Shown here piece after piece: positions 10,600 to 22,159 of a stretch of 64,000 nt of DNA. The notes below the pieces were generated by a model. It did no database searches. It worked only from the letters and a program-made list of their open reading frames with translations, and had not been told where the DNA came from. The position numbers and the translations under genes were made by a program. The first letter of the stretch is position 1. Each line of letters begins with the position of its first letter. The DNA lies in the NCBI GenBank assembly GCA_963576565.1, contig OY755038.1:67937908-68001907 (forward strand). The letters run 5' to 3'. Source of the stretch: Aspidapion aeneum. Lineage: Eukaryota; Arthropoda; Insecta; Coleoptera; Brentidae.

Positions 10600-12540
10600 A
10601 AACGACTACCGAAGGTGTATTACCGTACGCGGACGCCTATAAGGCGGCACGCGGCTTTACGCAGCTGAGGCGTCTATGGTCGGGCATCAAAACGCTATTT
10701 TCGTCAATTTTTGGGGGATTTTGATAAGTATTGGCACGTTTATACATCGACCCAAGAAAAGTAAAAAACCAAAAAAATTTTCGTGGATTTGTCTCTCTAA
10801 GCTGCGTATCAGTGCCCTGAACTTTCCGGTTTGCACCTTTCCACTTTTTTCAAAATATCTCAAAATCAAAAAAAGCCAAAATATTTATTGCTACGGTTTT
10901 CATTAGGCAAGACCTGTCTCTATGGGCCTAAGTACCACAACTTTTAAAAATATTTATCAATTTAAAAAAAAATAAGGTCAAAGTCAAAACTTTGACAAAT
11001 TTACCAAAGTAGTGATTTTCTTAAAACATTTTTGGACGCTGTCAAGAAAAAAGGCGGATTTTATCTGACACACTTTTTTTCTGCCTTATGAGTCTTGCTA
11101 TACTACCCTTTTTAAAATATTAAAAAATATAACAGGGAAAATCTGTAGCAGAATCAGAAATACCAAGCTGTCGCGCTTTTCGCAAAATTCAAAGACTTTG
11201 CACTGCTTATATAAATCAATTTTTTAAAACTTTATTTGAACAAAACGTAAAAGGCTATTTACTGGTTCTAATAGACAACAACATATAAAATTTACCCTCC
11301 TAAAAAAAAAACTTAGAAATATAGTCCAAAATATTTAAAAATTTACCGCAAACATGGAAAAATCACTGACTTAAAATAACGATTTTTTAAGAAAAAATTT
11401 CGAGATAACCGGCTGGGGATTTTTTGTTTTGCGTTTAATTTTGGGTCCTCCGAAAACCTTTGTGCTAATATAGACCAGCTTTTAAACGGTATGAATTTTT
11501 TTCAAAATATACTTATTAAGTGGTAGCAAAAAAGCGTTTAAAGTTGGATATTTTTCAGTTTTTTTTTCAAAATAACTGAAAATCAAAAAGAGTCAAAATA
11601 TTTTGTAATACGGTTTTAATTAGGTAAGACCTGTCTCTATCGGTCTGCCTTATTTTTTATTTTAAGAAAAATAATTTCAAGTTAAAAATATTGAAAAAAA
11701 GTAGTGATTTTTTTAAAACCTAAATTTTTTTACTACGTGAAGACATTTCTAATGAAGATTTTATCTGACGTACTTTTTTTTCTTCCTAATATTATAAAAT
11801 ATTGCAGGAAAATTCTGTAGCACAATCATAAATACCAAGCTGTTGCGTTATTCGCAAAATTCAAAGATTTTGGATTACTTATGCATTACCACTTTTTTAA
11901 ACTCTATTTGACCATAATTTAAAAGCGCATTTACCGTTTCTAATAAAAAAAAAAACTTCATACCAAATTCACCTGCTTAAAAAAATATATTAATATAATC
12001 CAAAATGTTCGAAAATTCGCCGCAAACAGGAAAAAATCCTTGGTTCAAAACACCGGTTGTGTAAGCAAAAATGACGCGTTTGAAGATAAACCGGTGGGGA
12101 TTTTTTAGTTTGCGTTTAATTTTGGGTTCCACGAAAATCTTTTTTTTTTACTATTATCTAGAAACTTTGAAACGGTGTAAGTTTTTTTTAAATTCATAAA
12201 ATAATAAGTGAGCAAAAAAGTAAAAAGTTTTTATAAAAAAATATCCAAGTTATATAGTGGCCGGGCAAATTTAAAGATTTTGGACTGCTTAAATACAAAA
12301 CCATATTTTAAATTTTATTTCACTAAAATTTAAAAGCGTATGTTTCTGATAAAAAAAAATTAATATACAAAATTATTTTAAAAAAAGAAAAATTAAAAAT
12401 TTACTACACACTTTGAATTTCTTCTGGTTTAAAATAACAGTTTTTAAAGCGAAACTGTAGATAAATGACTGTAGATAAATGATTTTTTAGTTTGCGGTTA
12501 ATTTTGGGTTCTTACAAAAATAGTGTTAAGTTCTTAATAT
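10600..12540 (-). repeat. Left arm repeat units of the foldback structure
   Basis: The phrase ACCAAGCTGTCGCGC...TTCAAAGACTTT appears near 11163 and 11838, with a partial form near 12245. A second phrase (ATTTTCGTCAATTTT...) appears near 10695. These are reverse complements of phrases in the right arm, so at least two and a half diverged units of roughly 0.4-0.7 kb can be followed here. Confidence 0.6.
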
Positions 12541-13049
12541 ACTTTAGAAGCCTGAAATAAATGGAATTAACACATTAGTAAAGGTGCTAACTTTATTTTA
12601 TTTTATTTATTTACAAAGCTCAGAAATATTTATCATTTTCCATAAAAAAAATATTAACCTCTTAATAAATACAAAAGGTACAAAAAAACTGAAATGAAAT
12701 AGTACATGGGTGCTAACCCGATTTTAAATTTTAACAAATGTCACGGCACCTTAAAATTAAAATAGTATCTTATAATACAAGCGAACCATTAGAAATAGGT
12801 TCTTCATAAAAGTATATTTCATTAGAGACAAATAAGTTGATAGAAGTGCTTAGCCCATTTTACTGGAATAAGTATAATTTTCATTTTTTTAAACCATTTC
12901 TTTAGATTTGATGCAAAGACGTAAATGTCGTATCCTGTCCTCAGTGACAAATCTGTTCATTTAAATTAATTTTGCCTGTAATAGCCAGCCATTTTAAGGT
13001 TTATAAATAAATAAGTATTTATTAGCATTAAAAAAAACACAAGTCAACA

Positions 13050-15700
13050 TATTGAAAAATTTTTGATTGAGTGATCGCCCTTAATCCGCCCTTCGGTACC
13101 GCTATAAAACAAAAAAAATAATTTAACATTTTTAAAAACCAATAAAAATTACCCAAACTAAAATTGTACCTATTTTTCCTGCAACATTTTTTAATATTTT
13201 AAAAAGCAAATTATAGGCAGACTCAAAAGGAAGAAAAAAAGTACATCAGATAAAATCTTCATTAGAAATTTCTTCACAGAGTTATAAAATTTAGGTTTTA
13301 AAAAATCACTACTTTTTTTTCAATATTTTTAATTTGAAATTATTTTTGTTAAAAGTTGTGTAAGACAGGCCGATAGAGACAAGTCTTACCTAATTAAAAC
13401 CGTAATAAAAAATATTCTAACTCTTTTTGATTTTCAGTTATTTTGAAAGAAGTGCAAACTGAAAAGTTATAAGTGGAGTACCAACCAACTTTTTTTTTAC
13501 TTTTTACTTCTCTAAAGTCGATGTACAAACTTGCCAATTTTTATGAAAGTCCCATCAAAATTGACGAAAATGGCGGCTAAGTGACCGACCAGTATACGAT
13601 TTGGATATTTTATTAAAAAACTGAAAAATACCCAATTTTAAACGCTTTTTTGCTACCACTTATTTTTATATATTGAAAAAAATTTGACACCTTTTGAAAG
13701 CTTGTCTATACAGAACAAAAGTTTTCGGGGGACCCAAAATTAAAGGCAAAATAAAAAATCCCTTGCTGTTTATCTCTAAATGTGTAGTTTTTTCTTAAAA
13801 AACCGTTATTTTGATTCAGTCAGTGATTTTTCCATGTTTGCGGCAATTTTTTTTTAGTTGAGTAAATTTTATATTTAGTTGCCTATTGGAACTAGTCAAT
13901 AGTCTTTTATGTTTTGTTCAAATAAAGTATTAAAAAATTGATTTGTATAAGCAGTCCAAAGTCCCTAAATTTGGCGAAAAACGCGACAGCTTGGTATATG
14001 TGATTCTGCTACAGGTTTTTCCTGCAATATTGTTTAATGTTTTAAGAAGTGAGATAGAGCCTATGATTTTTCCATGTTTGTGGTAAATTTTTGAATATAT
14101 TGGATTATATTTATTTTTTTTTTTTTTAGAAAGTAAATTTTGTATTTAGTTCTCTATCAGAACCGGTAAAAATTATTTTAAGTTTTGGTCAAATAAAGTT
14201 TTAAAAAATTGTTTTGTATAAGCAGTCCAAAATCTTTGAATTTTGCGAAAAACGCGACAGCTTGGTATATGTGATTCTGCTACAGGTTTTTCCTGCAATA
14301 ATTTTTAATGTTTTAAAAAGTGAGATAGAGCCAGGCTTAAAAGGAAGAAATAAAAGTATGTCAGATAAAATCCGCCTCAGAAATTTCTGGACAGGATCCA
14401 AAAATTCAAGTTTTGAAAAAATCACCACTTAGGTAAATTTGTCAAAGTTTTGATTTTGAGATTATTTTGTCTGAAATCGATTAATATTTCTAAAAGTTGT
14501 GGTACATGGGCCCATAGAGACAGGTCTTACCTTATTAAAACATCAATCAAAAAGTAATTAGCTTTTTTGATTTTGAGATATTTTGAAAAAAGTGGAAAGG
14601 CGCAAACCAGAAATTTAAGGACACTGAAACGCAACTTATGGTGGCGTACAAACAATTTTTTTTTTAATTTTTATCTTTGCTCAAGTTGATGTACAATCGT
14701 GCCAATGTTTATCAAAATCCTCCAGAAAATGACGAAAATGGCGGTTTAATGACCGACCAGTAAACGATTGAAATATCTTTTAATAAAAACTGAAAAATAG
14801 CGAACTTTAAACGCTTTTTTGCTACCACTTACCAAGTAGATTTTGAAAAAAATTGCATACCGTTTAAAAGCTTGTCTTTATTAGAACAAGGGTTTTCGGG
14901 GGACCTAAAATTAAACGCAAAATAAAAAATCCCCAGCCGTTTATCTTCAAACATGTCTCTGCTTAAAAAACCGTTATTTTAAACCTATGATTTTTTCATG
15001 TTTGTGGTAAATTTTTTAATATATTGGATTATATTTATTATTTTTTTTTTAAGAAAGTTAAGTTTGTATTTAGTTCTCTATCACAACCGGTAAAAATTAT
15101 TTTAAGTTTTGGTCAAATAAAGTTTTAAAAAAATGTTTTGTATAAGCAGTCCAAAATCATTGTGTTTTGCGAAAAACGCGACAGCATGGTATTTGTGACT
15201 GCGACAGATTTTCCCTGCAAGATTTTTTCAAATTTTAAAAAGTGAGATATAGCCAGACTCAAAAGAAAGAAAAGAAAGTATGTCAGATAAAATCCGCCTC
15301 ATAAACTTCTTGACAGGGTCCAAAACTTTAAGTTTAAAAAAATCACTACTTTGGTAAATTTTCAAAGTTTTGAGTTTAACATTATTTTTCTTAATATAAA
15401 AAAATATTTTTAAAAGTTGCGTTACATGGGCTTATAGAGACAGATCTTACCTAATCAAAATTGAGATGAAAAATATTTTAGCTGTTTTTACTTTTAAGAT
15501 ATTGGAAAAAAATATAAAGGTGCAAATTTGAAATATAAGGGCACTGAAACGCGGCAATCAGTAGAGTTCGAACCAAAAAAAAAATGTTTCTCTACTTCTC
15601 TTGGGTCGCTCTACAAACGTACCAAGTTTTACCAAAATCACCAAAAATTGTGTTTTGCTGCCCGAACACTAGTAAAACAGGTGATTTCTATTATTATTGT
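13050..15700 (+). repeat. Right arm repeat units of the foldback structure
   Basis: AAGCAGTCCAAA followed by GCGAAAAACGCGACAGC recurs near 13950, 14220 and 15145. GACGAAAATGGCGG near 13563 and 14732 is the reverse complement of the left-arm phrase. The copies differ by many substitutions, so the duplication is old. Confidence 0.65.
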
Positions 15701-16159
15701 TATCGTTGTTTGATGGACATTATCAAACAACGTTGTTATTGTTATTTTTGAAAGTGAATATCAACCGACGAAAGTTTTTACAATATAGGTGCTAGAGGTA
15801 GTTGAGTATACAAAATATGAGGACCGCAGTTTGACAATGGATCCTAGCTGAGAATAGGTCACATACTAACGAATTGGATGTTGCCGGGCAAGTTTTTGGT
15901 CCAATTTTTTTTTATCCGCCCTCCTTATATAGTCGTGTTCGAATTTCTAAAAATGTAACTAAGTTGATGCCCTAAAGACACAATGACTTAGAAATGGATC
16001 AAAAATGTGTAAAATCTAATTTAGAAATAAAATTATATTTGTTTTTTAAATTTTAGCTGCAAAATCCCCCAAGACCCCCAGACTCCCCAAGTCCTGAAAT
16101 TTTAAATTTTTTTAAAATTTTCTTAAAAACTAAGCTTAGCGAAAAAATCTATTCTTTAT

Positions 16160-16850
16160 TGTAGACCATAAAATTTCCTTTTCAACAATGTATAAGTCAG
16201 TGGGGTACGACTAATGACAAACTCTCAAGAGGCGTCCGTAGTAAATAAATTTAAAAAAGAAAATGTATAATAAGGCAATGGTAGTTTTATCTATAACAAC
16301 TAAATTGATCAATTTATCACTAAGTTTTATTCAATTTTCTCAAAAATTGAGCTTTTTTGAAAAAAAATTATTTCGCCGTTTATTGTAGAAAATAAAATTT
16401 CCTTTTTTACAATGTATTAGTCAGTGGGGTCAGGCTAATAACAAACTATCCAGCGGCGTCCGTTTATTAAGAAAATATAAAAAAATTAAATAAACCACAT
16501 AGGTTTTACCCCATTATCTTAAAAACCAAGCTCTATATCAAAAATTGTGACCTATAGTCGATTGTAGACAATAAAATTTAGGTATGTAGACGTTTAAAAG
16601 GCGTCTATAATAATGTAAGATTTATTTTCAGACTAAAACTTCACAGGCCTATGCAACTTAAATCAATTTTTACAAATTAATTCTGTAAAATTTTTTTTCC
16701 AATTTTCTTAAAAACTAAGCTCAATTGACAAAAATGTCTTTTTATAATTTATTGTAGGAAATTAAATGTTCTTTTTAACAATGTGTAAGTCAGTGGGGTT
16801 TAATTAATGACAAACACTTCAGCGGCGTCCGTATATGGGGGTCAATTAAA
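16160..16850 (+). repeat. Three diverged copies of a GTCAGTGGGG...GGCGTCCGT motif
   Basis: Near 16195, 16430 and 16790 the sequence reads AACAATGT-TAAGTCAGTGGGG, an (A)TAATGACAAAC-like phrase, and GCGTCCGT. A more eroded unit near 16565-16620 keeps only GGCGTCTAT. Spacing is irregular (about 235 and 360 bp). Confidence 0.6.
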
Positions 16851-17598
16851 AAAAATAAAAATAAAATTATTTTTCTCACTTGTTTCACTAGATTTTTTTT
16901 CCAATATTAAAAATAAATATATTTTTTAAAAAGTAATTTTTTTAATACATTTTAAATCAAGAAATTTAAGCTTTGTAAAAAAAATAAAAAAATATACAAT
17001 TTGTTTTTAAATATGCTTTTCCGCCATATTGAATCCGCTATATTTAAAAAAAGCGCGATTATCACAATGAAAATAAGTCAAAACCTGATCTGCTAGGTAT
17101 GTTAAACAAATTTAAGTTAGGTTTCAAAAAGTTCTTATGGTTTTCATTAAAAGCATAATTTTTAAGTATTCCCCTGAGACCCCTATTTTTTTCCAGTTAT
17201 TTCGAAATAACTTAAAAACTAATTAACGCATTGGAACATTTGAACCAGATTTAAATAAAGAATCAAAATAGCTATCTTTTTTTACAAACTTTTTTTCTAA
17301 CTTCAATAGTTTTATAAAAAAAATATTTTTTTTTTTTTATAAATACTAAACAATACATATTTTCTGACCAATACATTTTTAAGTACATTATAAAGCAAGT
17401 ATTTTAAACTTTGTTCCATGGAAATCGGATAAGAAATAAAAAAGTTACAATTTTTTTAAAGATACGCCTTTCCGCCATTTTGAATCCGCCATATCTTTGA
17501 AAAAATGCATTTACCAGAATGACAACAAGTCAAAACCTGATATATGGGATGCCCTTAACAAAGTTAGCTTATCGGCAGAAAGTTGACACGACTTGCAC

Positions 17599-19192
17599 AC
17601 GAAACTTGATATGTCCATAGACTATCAATCATAAACCTTCATATAATTTTTGTGTTATTTAAAAGAAGATCTGTTAAAAATAATACTTTGAATTAAATTT
17701 GAACTAGATTACCCTATTGCTCCCATCATATTGGCTTTATATCCCTCAGCGGTCGAGACAATATAATATATGATATATATAAAATAAAAATTATGACGTA
17801 TCAAACGGGTGATATTTTCCATTCTAGCCACTTTTCATGTAAAAGCAGGTCCTCTAAAAATGCTTTGACTTTTGATATTATTAAACAGCACATTAACATC
17901 TTTTTATTTTCTTGATTTCTTCCAAAACTACTTCATTTAGGTTTGTCATTTTGATTGATGGGGCATTAACTCGAACAAAAAAGTTGGGGATTATTTAATT
18001 TCCTACTCAGGTCCTTTCAATTGTACGGCTAAATTGAGAATATGACAACGAAAATAAAATATTAAGTATACCTATATACATGACAGACCGTTTATACGTC
18101 ATAAGTTAAGCAAATTAAGATTAATTTTAGTTAAAAAAAAAAATTATATAACAAGGAATAAAATTAGTACTTTTTTATCACGATGCAAATAGTTTGTATC
18201 TACTATAATTCGTCGAGAAATACAAAGCCACTTTTACCACGAGGTGTATGTGAAACTTTTCAAACTTTCTGACTTTCTTCCGAGTTTTTGTCCATACATT
18301 CATACGCAGTTATTATTCTGTCAATGCGACGTATTTACAATCTAAATATTCAAAAAATAAATTATAATCATATCATAAAAGAAGACGATATGTCCTTAAG
18401 ACAAAATGGAGTTTTTTGTAATGTAAGATATAGTGCACATACTACAGTTCATATCATTATTTTTGAGACAACTTTTTACAACTTTGTTTCGTTGGCCTAT
18501 GCTATTTGTTATGGTAAATAGCTGATAACTGTCAAAAAGTTATTACAAAAATTATGATATAGAGTTTACGTTATCGTTTCTGATTTTTTACAAGATAGAG
18601 ACTTTATCTGCTTTTTAAAATACAAAACTATTAAATCGGTTTTGTAGAATTTAAAAAAATGCTTTGAAAAAAATTTGTTTCTTTATGAAATAGGTACGTC
18701 ACATGAAATAGTATACCGAGTTTCTAAGGTAAAGTCTATGAATAGGATTTTCAAAAATTAGATAGAAATGCCAAATGGAGATCTAAGCGTCCAAAAAAAA
18801 ACCGGAATATTTCTCAGTGCTGCCAGTTCGGGAAGATGAATAAAATAAAAATTGTCCTAAACCTGTAGACACGCTGTATAATATATCTTTTCAAGAAAAG
18901 GTCAAAAGTTTAATACAACAAAAAAATAGCCTTAAACACACAGTGTATTACTACTATTTAAAAAAATAAAAGGCCAAATTCGTTCGTCTGTTTTTGGAAT
19001 ATAATTCATTATAATTAAAAGACCCTAAGTATTATCAACTAACCGTTGCGGTTTGTTATCTTATTGAGAGATCATGTGTAGTTTGTTTTGGTTTCATCTT
19101 CTTTTGTTCTAGGTGTTCTGTATAAGAACAATTGTTTTAATTACTTAATAATATAGTCCTTAGTTTCTACTGTTTTGAATATATGCGGTAAG
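17599..19192. other. Unassigned AT-rich DNA
   Basis: No gene found. A frame at 18288-18521 has no recognisable relatives. GACACGCTGTATAATAT near 18868 resembles transposon ends of the TATACAGCGTGT type, which is too little to call an element. Confidence 0.3.
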
Positions 19193-19684
19193 TATATTCA
19201 GTGTGGAACAGCCAAATGGAATAAATTCGATAACGAATAAATGAGGGCATCTTGGAAAAAATGCTTGGACACATCGATTTGTATTTTTCAATGCGCATTT
19301 TTTTCAAAAATAAAAATTATATGGGGTGTGTCATGTGACAGTGGCCAATACCAACTTTCTTATTTTAAATGCAACCCTCTGTATAATATTTATTTTTGGG
19401 ATTCTTCAGAAAATTCTAGACATAATTCATGTACAATGTTCTATACCTAAACCTAACCATTTTTGAAATATTGAGAGTTCAAAAACGACAATTTCCAATT
19501 TTGAGGCGGAATATTTCGAAAACGGTTAGGACTATGGAAAAACGGCTCTCGTCCCTTTCCTTATTTTTAAATATAAAAATGCGCATTGAAAAATACAAAT
19601 CGACGTGTCCAAGCGTTTTTCCCAACAGGCCCTCATGTGTTCGTTATCGAATATATTCCATTTGGCTGTTCCACACTGTATATT
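19193..19684. mobile_element. 480-bp MITE with ~125-bp inverted arms
   Basis: The element runs from CAGTGTGGAACAGCCAAATG (19199) to its reverse complement ending CACACTG (19678). TATATT lies directly outside both ends (19193-19198 and 19679-19684), a likely 6-bp target duplication. The arms pair for about 125 bp, including a GGACAC-TCGATTTGTATTTTTCAATG phrase, with scattered mismatches. There is no transposase. The superfamily is not identified. Confidence 0.75.
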
Positions 19685-20958
19685 GATTTACGTGGCACAA
19701 TAATTTATTTACCCACTCAACAGAAAACTCCATTAATACAGTGCAAACAAGAACATCAACAGCTAATAATATTAACAATAATAACATCTTAATAAAAGTA
19801 AATTACTAAATCTTAAAATAAATTTAGGGTTAAACTTAAACATGCAAAAGATGACGTCAGTTTTAGATTAGTAAAAAAAATATTAAAAACATCATATAAC
19901 AATTCTCTTAATTAACTGTTTACTGTAGTTAAAAAGATCACACTGGCTTTATGCATCATTATAAGAGTTACAAACTCTGTTAATGGGTGAATATTTCCCA
20001 ATGTTGGTTCTCTATCTCTTAATATAGAAAGTAGGCCTTTCATGAGCTGAAACCCGGTGCACAGAACAGTTCATGTAATTTAAGAGATCCGGCGAGTTAA
20101 TTTATTTTATTGTCAAGTAGTTTTAAAATAAAATCAATTAAAGCTATTTTACGTCGAGTTTCTAAAGACTGCGGAGAGAACCTTTCCAACAGGATCATTG
20201 GGACAACCGATTTCTGGGTAGACTCCTTCGTTTCAGTACCACATAAATTCCAGGAATATAATGCGTTTATTGGAAGGTTATAATTGGTTTTACGTGAACC
20301 CGTGATGACAATTATTTATTTTGTGTAGAATATGGCTTCAAATCGAAATAATATGAATATTGAGAAGCTGAAACAGCTACCGGCTGATAAAATGTTTGTA
20401 TATATTTAGCCACTAAACACTGTATTTTTGGTCTATAAGAAGAACTAGTGGCATATATAGAAGTCGCTTAAAACAAAATGCTCTGAAAAAATTATAATCA
20501 TATATGAACCAGATTTTACAACAAAACATGGAAAAAATATTTGCCCGCGACAGGGTTAATAAAGAAACCTTCACAATAAAAAAAAAGAGTGTTAAATTTA
20601 ACACTCGAAAGTTGTACATATAGGTCCACACTGACGCAAGTAAATTGACCACCATCAATCTTAGGTTTAAATGTGGTAAAAAGCATGTTTATATCTAGTG
20701 TTAGTTTTAGATAAATAAAAATTGCAGTGTTAAAAGACACACTAAATAAATTACACTTTATTTTAATAAACCGCGTTTATTAAATATTAAAAATTTTAAG
20801 CATAGGTAAGTACATTTTTTTTAACTGATTTGACAATTAATTATTGATAACTACAAATATTTGTTTTTTCAATTCTGCAACAAAAACCTAAAAACAGCTG
20901 TTATTCTCTAACAAAAACTTAAAAACAGTTTATACTTATTTTTAATTGGAAAAATGGT
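19685..20958. other. Unassigned, with a perfect 20-bp palindrome
   Basis: GAGTGTTAAATTTAACACTC at 20587-20606 is a perfect palindrome. A one-base variant lies at 22658-22677 on the other side of a LINE insertion. No gene was recognised. Confidence 0.4.
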
Positions 20959-22159
20959 TTACCATGCCGGCACGAAACGAAAAGACAGGCATGGGGTTTT
21001 GTGCAGGCAGATCTTGTAGTGATAATGTTTTTTGTCTGAAACAAGTAATTGAGAAAAGGAGCGCCAGAAATATAGAGACTTATGTTACCTTTATGCACCT
21101 ACAAGAAGCATATGATACCGTTCCAGTAGAAAAATTATGGACAGTGTTAGAGCAGACTAATATCAATCATACATACATAAAAGCGATAAAAGAACTATAC
21201 AAAGAGTCAAAATCTAAAATTAAAATTGGAAATCGACTTTCAAAAGAATTCCTGGTAACGAAAGGCTTAAGACAGGGATGTTATATCTCTATCCATATCT
21301 CTCCAACTCTTTTTAAAATATATATCGCAGTAGCTCTAAAAAACTGGAAACGCAAAGTACACGGCATGGGAATACAACTTAACGACCGATTTACCATATA
21401 CACCCTACAGTTTGCTGACGACCAAGTAATTGTAGCTAATGATAAAGAATACATGGAGTATATGATGAGAAAGGTAACGGAAGAAGACCAAAAGTGGGGG
21501 TTAACAGTGAACGTGGACAAGACACAGTACTTATGTATTGGAAACGAATCAAGTGAATTAGAACTAGGAAATGGACAAACAATATCTCCATGTAATGAGT
21601 ATGTATACTTGGGTGTCATATTTGATAAGACAGGCACAGACTGTAAAGAACTGGAAAAAAGAATAGTAAAAGCAAAAAAGGTTATTGGTTGTCTTAACAG
21701 TATTTTATGGCGCAGAGAGATAAAAAATAATGTAAAATTTAACATATATGAAACAATGGTGAAAAGCACGCTGCTGTATGGAATAGAGACTTGTCGCGTA
21801 AAAGAAAAATACAAAGCAAAAATGGAAAGTGTCGAAATGGATGCAATAAGAAGATCAATGGGAATGTCTAGAACAGATCATATAAGAAATGAGATCATAA
21901 AAGAAAGAATGGGAATCGAGGGAATGTACAACGGATGAGCGACGAAAGATTATCAAAGCAGGTCCTAGAATGGCAACCAATAGGGCGCAAAAAAAGAGGG
22001 CGTCCTAAACTGGAATGGCAACAGTCAGTCCAAAAATCAATGAGTCAAAAAAACCTGACGGAAGATGACTGTCAGGATCGAAGGAGGTGAAGAATAGGCG
22101 TCGGACAACGTAGAAAAACGTTCTAAACCGACATAGTAGTAATAGTAGTTTACCATGCC
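20959..22159 (+). mobile_element. 5'-truncated RTE-like LINE with 12-bp target duplication
   Basis: GTTTACCATGCC stands at both 20959-20970 and 22148-22159 and brackets the element. The body starts abruptly inside the reverse transcriptase gene at 20971 and ends in a TAGTAGTAATAGTAG tail rather than poly(A). Abrupt 5' truncation, direct repeats and a simple-repeat tail are the marks of target-primed reverse transcription. Confidence 0.88.
20971..22085 (+). pseudogene. LINE reverse transcriptase, C-terminal part
   Basis: The open frame ending at 21938 holds reverse transcriptase motifs: GFCAGRSCSDNVFCLKQ, the motif-A region LQEAYDTVPVEKLW, GLRQGC, the motif-C box LQFADDQVIVA, a KWGLTVNVDKTQYL stretch and YVYLGVIFD. 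It ends with STLLYGIET and RNEIIKERMG. Motif A has lost its first catalytic aspartate (HLQEAYD in place of a F-DL-KAYD form). After a stop at 21936-21938, reading continues in another frame with SDERLSKQVLEWQPIGRKKR and GRPKLEWQ, the usual basic C terminus, so a frameshift breaks the gene. Roughly the first half, including the endonuclease, is missing. The first residues of the open frame are flanking DNA. Clade RTE-like by recollection of motifs; not certain. Confidence 0.82.

Larger units (their letters stand above)
10141..17598. mobile_element. 7.46-kb foldback structure without coding capacity
   Basis: The left end, GTGCAAGTCGTGCCAACTTT (10141), continues with GCCGATAAGC and a segment ending CAGGTTTTG. 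It is repeated in reverse complement at 17528-17598 (CAAAACCTGAT...GCTTATCGGCAGAAAG...ACTTGCAC). This terminal inverted repeat is about 70 bp with several mismatches. The interior is made of diverged AT-rich repeats, mostly in one orientation left of about 12.5 kb and the other right of 13 kb. No frame over ~77 residues exists and no transposase was recognised. I could not find a target duplication. A foldback DNA transposon or a rearranged satellite are both possible. Confidence 0.55.

Noticed and set aside
21281..21814. 177-residue minus-strand frame
   Set aside because: It is the antisense shadow of the LINE reverse transcriptase.
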